The notes under the pieces: generated by a model
What the model was told of the DNA's origin: nothing
The model's input: only the letters and a program-made list of their open reading frames with translations
Database searches by the model: none
Assembly: GCF_020171315.1 (NCBI RefSeq)
Contig: NZ_JAIUZP010000021.1
Coordinates: 1 to 43,818 of the forward strand
Source: Pseudooceanicola nanhaiensis
GTDB lineage: Bacteria; Pseudomonadota; Alphaproteobacteria; Rhodobacterales; Rhodobacteraceae
DNA: 43,818 nucleotides
Direction: 5' to 3'
Shown here: positions 40,246 to 43,818 of the stretch, in pieces
Layout of the letters: each line of letters begins with the position of its first letter
How positions within the stretch are numbered: position 1 is the stretch's first letter
Program-made: the position numbers and the translations under genes

Positions 40246-40689
40246 TCAGGCGCCGGCGGCCGTGCCGCGGGTCCAGTCGACGCCGCCGGTGGTGCGGATC
40301 GAGATCGTCATGCCGACGATGCCACCCACGTCGGAACCTTCGGGCTGCGGGGTCGGGAAGCCGCGGAACTCGAAGACATCGCCCGAGGATTGGCTCGGGG
40401 CCGGCGGCAGCGTCGTGCGGTAGTAGATCGCGGCGGTCTCGGCCTGGTCCGAGAGCTGCTGCTCGTAGCCTGCCGGCGTGTAGCCGCAGCTCAGCGAGAT
40501 GACGCCCGCATCCTTCAGGCCCTTGACGTATTCCTTGAAGCCGTCCGGGCTGTCGAGCGAGGTCGCCTCCTGGTAGTCGGTCTCGACCGCGGGCACCGCG
40601 ATCGACTTGCATTCGGGAATATCTTCCCAGGTGGTGCCATCGGTCGAACGCTCGACCGTGGCGCCGTAAAGGATGAACTGATCGCTCAT
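40246..40689 (-). CDS. Major tail tube protein
   Basis: The protein has 147 residues from the second of two adjacent ATGs. AAGGAGG lies only two bases from the ATG at 40692 but five from 40689, which favours the latter. It is beta-rich with ATVERSTDGTTWEDIPECKS, FELRGF-like strands and VGGIVGMTISIRTTG, matching HK97/GTA-type tail tube subunits. It sits immediately before the chaperone pair, the canonical place. It forms the stacked hexamer rings of the tail. Confidence 0.8.
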   Translation of the reverse strand: MSDQFILYGATVERSTDGTTWEDIPECKSIAVPAVETDYQEATSLDSPDGFKEYVKGLKDAGVISLSCGYTPAGYEQQLSDQAETAAIYYRTTLPPAPSQSSGDVFEFRGFPTPQPEGSDVGGIVGMTISIRTTGGVDWTRGTAAGA

Positions 40690-40700
40690 CATGGCCTCCT

Positions 40701-41087
40701 TCAGGTGGTGGTGTAGTGGACGAAAAAGTCCAGTGAAACGCGGAAGGGCCGGTCCGCTTCGTTGCTGCCGCCCTCACGCCCTTCCCGCGCATCCGCGAAA
40801 AGAACGGCCTGCAAGAGCCCGCCGCGATAGCCGCTGAGAGCGGCGCGCACCGCGCGGGCAAGTCGTTTGGCGCCGCCGTAGCTGTCCGCCTGACAGTCGA
40901 TCTGGACCCGCGCATGGGCGACCCCGTTGCGCCCCTTGAGCGTGTGCCCCTCCACGTCGGAGATCACGCGCAGGATGACCCCGGGCCAGGGCGCGCCCTG
41001 CGGATGGGCGCCCCAGTTGATCCGTGTGCCGCAGATCGCCGTGACGCTGGCGGTGGCCAGAAGCCGCGCGCGCAGTTCCTCTTCCAT
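40701..41087 (-). CDS. DUF3168 tail completion/terminator protein
   Basis: The protein has 128 residues from the ATG at 41087, which shares one base with the previous stop; the open frame extends upstream without support. LRARLLATASVTAICGTRINWG, then PQGAPWPGVILRVIS and the closing RVSLDFFVHY are typical of DUF3168, the tail terminator/completion family. It acts at the head-tail junction, capping the tail tube. Confidence 0.85.
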   Translation of the reverse strand: MEEELRARLLATASVTAICGTRINWGAHPQGAPWPGVILRVISDVEGHTLKGRNGVAHARVQIDCQADSYGGAKRLARAVRAALSGYRGGLLQAVLFADAREGREGGSNEADRPFRVSLDFFVHYTTT

Positions 41088-41644
41088 CACTCCAACCCCG
41101 CCGTCTTGCGCGCCCGCGCCTGCGTGCGCTCCACCGCCGTGGCGATCTCGAACCAGAGGTCCTCCTTCAGCCGCGCCAGCATGTTGTCTTTGTCCTGATC
41201 CCACGCGGGCCGCATGTAGGGCGTCGGGTCCACGTCCGCCGAGCCGAACTCCTGCACCCAGGCCTTGATCGCCTCGTCCTTGCTGCTGGCCTTCTCCGGC
41301 CCCATGAAGAGCTCCACATGGGGCGCCGCGCCCCCGAGGTGCGCGGCCCGGCGTGCGGAGCGCAGGGCCGAGGCCGCCTCGCCCCGGGTCCCGCCGTCTC
41401 GCATCACCTGCGCGAACGCGCGCTTGCCCACGTCCGCCGCCGCCCCGATCGCCTTGGCCGAGACCTCGACGCTCTCGATCAGATCGCCGGTCTCCTCCGG
41501 CGCCAGGCCACGCGCCAGGCGCGCCATCGGCTCGAGCGCGCTGATCCCGGCCCGCCGCAGCGCCGCCCGGCCCGTGGCCTTGGTCATCTTCTCGAGCTGC
41601 GCCTCCAGCTCGGCAAAGCCCTCGAGGCTGACGCGTGTCTTCAC
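41087..41644 (-). CDS. HK97 gp10-like head-tail/tail completion protein
   Basis: The protein has 185 residues from a GTG at 41642-41644 that overlaps the previous stop (GTGA). VSLEGFAELEAQLEKMTKAT, then RRAGISALEPMARLARGLAP and the closing PTPYMRPAWD are typical of the HK97-gp10 family. The loop LGGAAPHVELFMGPEK is longer than in minimal family members. It works in joining head and tail. Confidence 0.85.
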   Translation of the reverse strand: MKTRVSLEGFAELEAQLEKMTKATGRAALRRAGISALEPMARLARGLAPEETGDLIESVEVSAKAIGAAADVGKRAFAQVMRDGGTRGEAASALRSARRAAHLGGAAPHVELFMGPEKASSKDEAIKAWVQEFGSADVDPTPYMRPAWDQDKDNMLARLKEDLWFEIATAVERTQARARKTAGLE

Positions 41645-41991
41645 AGGTCCGCCCGTGCGCTGCCGGTGATCTCGATCCACTGGCGCCGGGCGACCTCCTT
41701 CAGGCCGATGATCGCGAAGTCCTGCCCCTCGAAGGTCAAGCGGTCCTTCGGCGTGATCGCCGCCGTGAAGGGCGACCAGCGCACCAGGAAGCGCGCCATG
41801 ACCGAGGCCGCCACCTCGCCCGCCCGCCAGCGCTCGGCGTCGGAGACGTCGGTGCGCTTGGCCCGCACCGGGGCGCCGAGGTCCTCGAAGTCGCCAGCGG
41901 CAGAGGTGAAGCCGTCATCCGACGTCTCCCGCCGCCGGAATTGCACCTGGCGGTCCAGGTCGCTCCAGCGCAGGTCCCGATTGCTCACCAT
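41641..41991 (-). CDS. Phage head-tail adaptor (SPP1 gp16-like)
   Basis: The protein has 116 residues. LRWSDLDRQVQFRRRETSDDG, then a WRAGEVAA segment, MARFLVRWSPF and FEGQDFAIIGLKEVARRQW give the small beta-barrel of the head-completion/adaptor family (PF05521). It overlaps both neighbours by 4-7 bases. It plugs the portal and connects to the tail. Confidence 0.85.
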   Translation of the reverse strand: MVSNRDLRWSDLDRQVQFRRRETSDDGFTSAAGDFEDLGAPVRAKRTDVSDAERWRAGEVAASVMARFLVRWSPFTAAITPKDRLTFEGQDFAIIGLKEVARRQWIEITGSARADL

Positions 41992-42557
41992 CCGACGGCC
42001 CGCCGGTTGCCGAAGACCTGCCGCATGTCCGCCATGGCCATCGGCACGCCCTGGTCATAGGCGACACCCACCATGTGGATGATGGCGCTCTGATCCTCCG
42101 CCCGCGGCGCAAGCAGCGAGGTCGCCGCGCCGCCTGGCGCGTCATAACCTGCACAGAGGTCGATCCGTACCGCTGCCGGCCGACCGGAGAGCGCGGGCAA
42201 TGCCGTGGAACGGTCGAAGCTGAGCGACCAATGGGGCACCGCCTCGGTCAGATACCACCCCGAGGCGGCAAGCGTTTGCGCGACATCTGACGGGTCGAGA
42301 TAGCTGACCTCTGAGACCTCCCGCAGCGGCAGCGCAGGCAGACGCACCGCCGCGCACCAGGCATCAAGCGTCAGCCGCAGTTCGGTGGGCCGCATGAACC
42401 GCCCGGTGAAGTCCTCGTAGCGCGCGGTCTCCGACCGGATCAGCTGCTCAAGGCGCGCGTCGTCCAGCGCATGTTCGATCCGCAGCGCCGCCTTGAGATC
42501 GGTCAGATCGACCGCCAGCCCCTCCGGCTGCGCCCGCCGGATCAGGAGCCCGCTCAC
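41985..42557 (-). CDS. Head-tail connector (phiE125 gp8/HK97 gp6-like)
   Basis: The protein has 190 residues from a GTG at 42555-42557 overlapping the previous stop. DLTDLKAALRIEHALDDARL, then EQLIRSETARYEDFTGR is the characteristic N-terminal helix pair of the gp6/gp8 connector family. The following strands (LRLTLDAWCAAVRLPALPLR) and VSEVSYLDP match the phiE125 gp8 type. It forms a ring below the portal. Confidence 0.85.
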   Translation of the reverse strand: MSGLLIRRAQPEGLAVDLTDLKAALRIEHALDDARLEQLIRSETARYEDFTGRFMRPTELRLTLDAWCAAVRLPALPLREVSEVSYLDPSDVAQTLAASGWYLTEAVPHWSLSFDRSTALPALSGRPAAVRIDLCAGYDAPGGAATSLLAPRAEDQSAIIHMVGVAYDQGVPMAMADMRQVFGNRRAVGW

Positions 42558-42730
42558 GTCGCAGCCTTCGTCCGGGGGGCCTTCACGGCCTTGTTCCGGG
42601 GCTCAGGCTCCGCCTTGGCCAGGACACCGCGATCGACGAGATGCTGCACCTCGGTCTCGCGCGCCTCGCGGGCCGCGCCTTCCCCATACCACTTGTCCCC
42701 CTGGTGGGGGCGCAGGACTGTGTACTTCAC
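42554..42730 (-). CDS. Small phage protein between capsid and connector genes
   Basis: The protein has 58 residues from a GTG at 42728-42730 with GGAGGG seven bases upstream. It reads VKYTVLRPHQGDKWYGEG, then TEVQHLVDRGVLAK, and ends in a Lys/Pro-rich tail. The pattern of a strand followed by an xHLVxxGVL helix recurs in small genes at this place in HK97-like phages. It overlaps the connector start (GTGA). The function is not known. Confidence 0.75.
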   Translation of the reverse strand: MKYTVLRPHQGDKWYGEGAAREARETEVQHLVDRGVLAKAEPEPRNKAVKAPRTKAAT

Positions 42731-42756
42731 GGATCAACCCTCCATCGGCTTGCAGA

Positions 42757-42778
42757 GAGGGCGGGGTCCCCCGCCCTC
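42757..42778 (-). terminator. 10-bp hairpin after the capsid gene, possible attenuator
   Basis: GAGGGCGGGG (42757-42766) pairs perfectly with CCCCGCCCTC (42769-42778), between capsid and the next gene. There is no T-run, so it more likely reduces readthrough or stabilises the capsid mRNA than fully terminates. Confidence 0.5.
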
Positions 42779-42795
42779 CTTCGCAAACCGATCGA

Positions 42796-43818
42796 TCACT
42801 CGGTGACGTAGCCGAGATCGCCGTAGACGAAGGCCTCCGGCCGGTAGACCGCGAGCGCGAGGCGCTCCTCGCCGAGCAGCGTCACCATGTTCCGGGTGAA
42901 GTCGTCGTTGACGTAGCCCACCTCGACCCGGGCATCCCAGCGATCGAAGATCTGCGCGCCGAGCTTGAAGGCCCCGGTCAGGAACTTGTCGACGGAGATC
43001 GCCTGGGTCTCGACCACCGGCAGGTTCCAGAGCGTCGGCGACAGCGTGCCCTGCGGGTTGCCGATGATGTAGCGGCCCTCGCTGTCCTTGGTCAGCTCGA
43101 TGCGCGCCCAGTCGATCGGGTTCATCACGTGGCCCGTGGCGGGATACTCGGCCAGGGCGGCCTGCAGCATGGCGAGCCGCATGGTGTCGATCGCCGTGCC
43201 CGCGCTCGGCGTGAAGGGCGCGGCATAGGCGGTCGCGTTCGGGATCAGCCCGTGCAGGTTCTGCCCGGTGCCGTCGCCGTTCAGCAGCTGGTTCTCCTCA
43301 GCGTAGGACAGGCCGTAGATCAGCCGCTGGTCGATCATCGAGCGCAGGAAGGAGACATCGTCGAGCGCCTGCCGGCTGGCCTTCATCCAGTGGGCAATGA
43401 CCTTGGCGGTCGAGCTCTTCAGGTCCAGCTTGATGTCCGAAGACGGCTTGGCCTCGCCTTCGGCCACAGGGGCTGCGTTGTTGGTGAAGCCGGTCTCCTG
43501 GACGTACTCGATCGTGTTGCCGTCCATGCGGCCCTGCGAGAGCAGGTCGCGCACCGTCATGCGGCGTTGCGGCAGTTCCTGCACCCCGGAGAGGCGCGTG
43601 GGCGCCACCCCGTCGCCGACCGAGCCGTCGGCATCGGTGGTCAACGTGGTCAGATTGGCCTTCACCCGCAGGTCGGCCTTGCCGCTGCTGGGGCCGCTTT
43701 CCAGCCAGGACTTCACCTGTTCGTTCTCGACGAACTGCTGGCCCAGCGACTTGCGCGTCTCCCGCTCGCCCTCGCCGCGGCGGGCCATCTTCTGCTCGAG
43801 CTCGCTCACCTGGCCGGT
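42796..43818 (-). CDS. Major capsid protein, HK97 fold (5' end beyond window)
   Basis: At least 340 residues are visible. The frame is open to the window edge, and a helical, charged start (SELEQKMARRGEGE) looks like the end of an HK97-type delta (scaffold) domain, so the true start is probably outside. HK97-fold signatures include RMTVRDLLSQGRMDGNTIEY, FTNNAAPVAEGEAKPSS (N-arm/E-loop), DQRLIYGLSYAEENQLLNGD, MNPIDWARIELTKDSEGRYI and the closing VYRPEAFVYGDL. It forms the icosahedral shell. Confidence 0.9.
   Translation of the reverse strand, partial: TGQVSELEQKMARRGEGERETRKSLGQQFVENEQVKSWLESGPSSGKADLRVKANLTTLTTDADGSVGDGVAPTRLSGVQELPQRRMTVRDLLSQGRMDGNTIEYVQETGFTNNAAPVAEGEAKPSSDIKLDLKSSTAKVIAHWMKASRQALDDVSFLRSMIDQRLIYGLSYAEENQLLNGDGTGQNLHGLIPNATAYAAPFTPSAGTAIDTMRLAMLQAALAEYPATGHVMNPIDWARIELTKDSEGRYIIGNPQGTLSPTLWNLPVVETQAISVDKFLTGAFKLGAQIFDRWDARVEVGYVNDDFTRNMVTLLGEERLALAVYRPEAFVYGDLGYVTE

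Larger units (their letters stand above)
26861..43818 (-). mobile_element. Siphovirus-type prophage, structural and lysis half
   Basis: All genes from the capsid protein at the right edge to the holin-like gene run on the minus strand in the canonical order head, connector, tail tube, chaperone, tape measure, tip/fibre, lysis. Portal, terminase, protease, replication and integrase genes are not in the window and presumably lie to the right. Genes are compact and mostly overlap by 1-4 bases, apart from the 1-kb gap at 28076-29083. No inactivating mutation was seen in the structural genes. Confidence 0.9.

Noticed and set aside
1..43818. CRISPR array
   Set aside because: No regularly spaced identical repeats with unique spacers were seen. 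The only regular repeats are coding (tape measure and RTX).

Overview
The window is high-GC DNA with dense, often 4-bp-overlapping genes, RTX/type I secretion-style proteins and a GTA/HK97-like siphophage. This fits an alphaproteobacterium, most likely a Rhodobacterales (Roseobacter-type) genome; that assignment is an inference from gene style, not from a marker gene. It divides into three parts: an integrative element with defence-like cargo (1 to about 19.6 kb), a short chromosomal or island stretch (about 19.6-26.6 kb), and the structural and lysis half of a prophage on the minus strand (26.9 kb to the end).

Integrative element. The window opens in the tail of an IS3-family element. Next comes a cargo block of an AT-richer uncharacterised protein with a HEPN-like motif, a DUF5677-type protein, a large SF1 (UPF1/DNA2-like) helicase overlapping a polytopic membrane protein, a ParB-like protein, and a HEPN protein with an Rx4H motif. 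No known system name could be given to this block, but it reads like a defence island. Downstream of the HEPN gene, 450 bases without a gene hold a series of hairpins, two pairs of which share sequence, and this is a candidate structured RNA. The element backbone follows: a six-gene translationally coupled minus-strand operon headed by a DsbA-like protein, a catalytic-domain-only tyrosine recombinase, a three-gene operon (unknown, ankyrin, poly-gamma-glutamate-hydrolase-like), a TraG/VirD4-like coupling protein lacking its own membrane helices but preceded by a small membrane protein, small accessory genes behind an unusual leader, and a large serine recombinase. The recombinase reads straight into the 3' half of a tRNA-Leu(UAG) gene, the probable attachment site.

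Middle stretch. Two decayed copies of the same gene tail flank a small winged-helix-like gene. Then come an RTX calcium-binding secreted protein with its terminator, a decayed HicB antitoxin, and a Crp/Fnr-family regulator divergent from a periplasmic sulfatase. A palindrome lies in the regulator-sulfatase intergenic region, and a strong terminator follows the sulfatase.

Prophage. In transcription order (right to left): HK97-type capsid protein (cut by the window edge), small protein, head-tail connector, head-tail adaptor, HK97 gp10-like protein, DUF3168 tail completion protein, tail tube, tail assembly chaperone, 2173-residue tape measure protein with 31-residue repeats, tail tip and fibre proteins, small accessory genes, endolysin and holin. 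The chaperone gene carries a perfectly phased GGGAAAC slippery heptamer that would make a lambda G/GT-like -1 frameshift fusion. A 1-kb gap without recognisable genes between the tail accessory genes and the endolysin contains several perfect long inverted repeats and repeated motifs, and is the second candidate for an undescribed RNA or regulatory locus.
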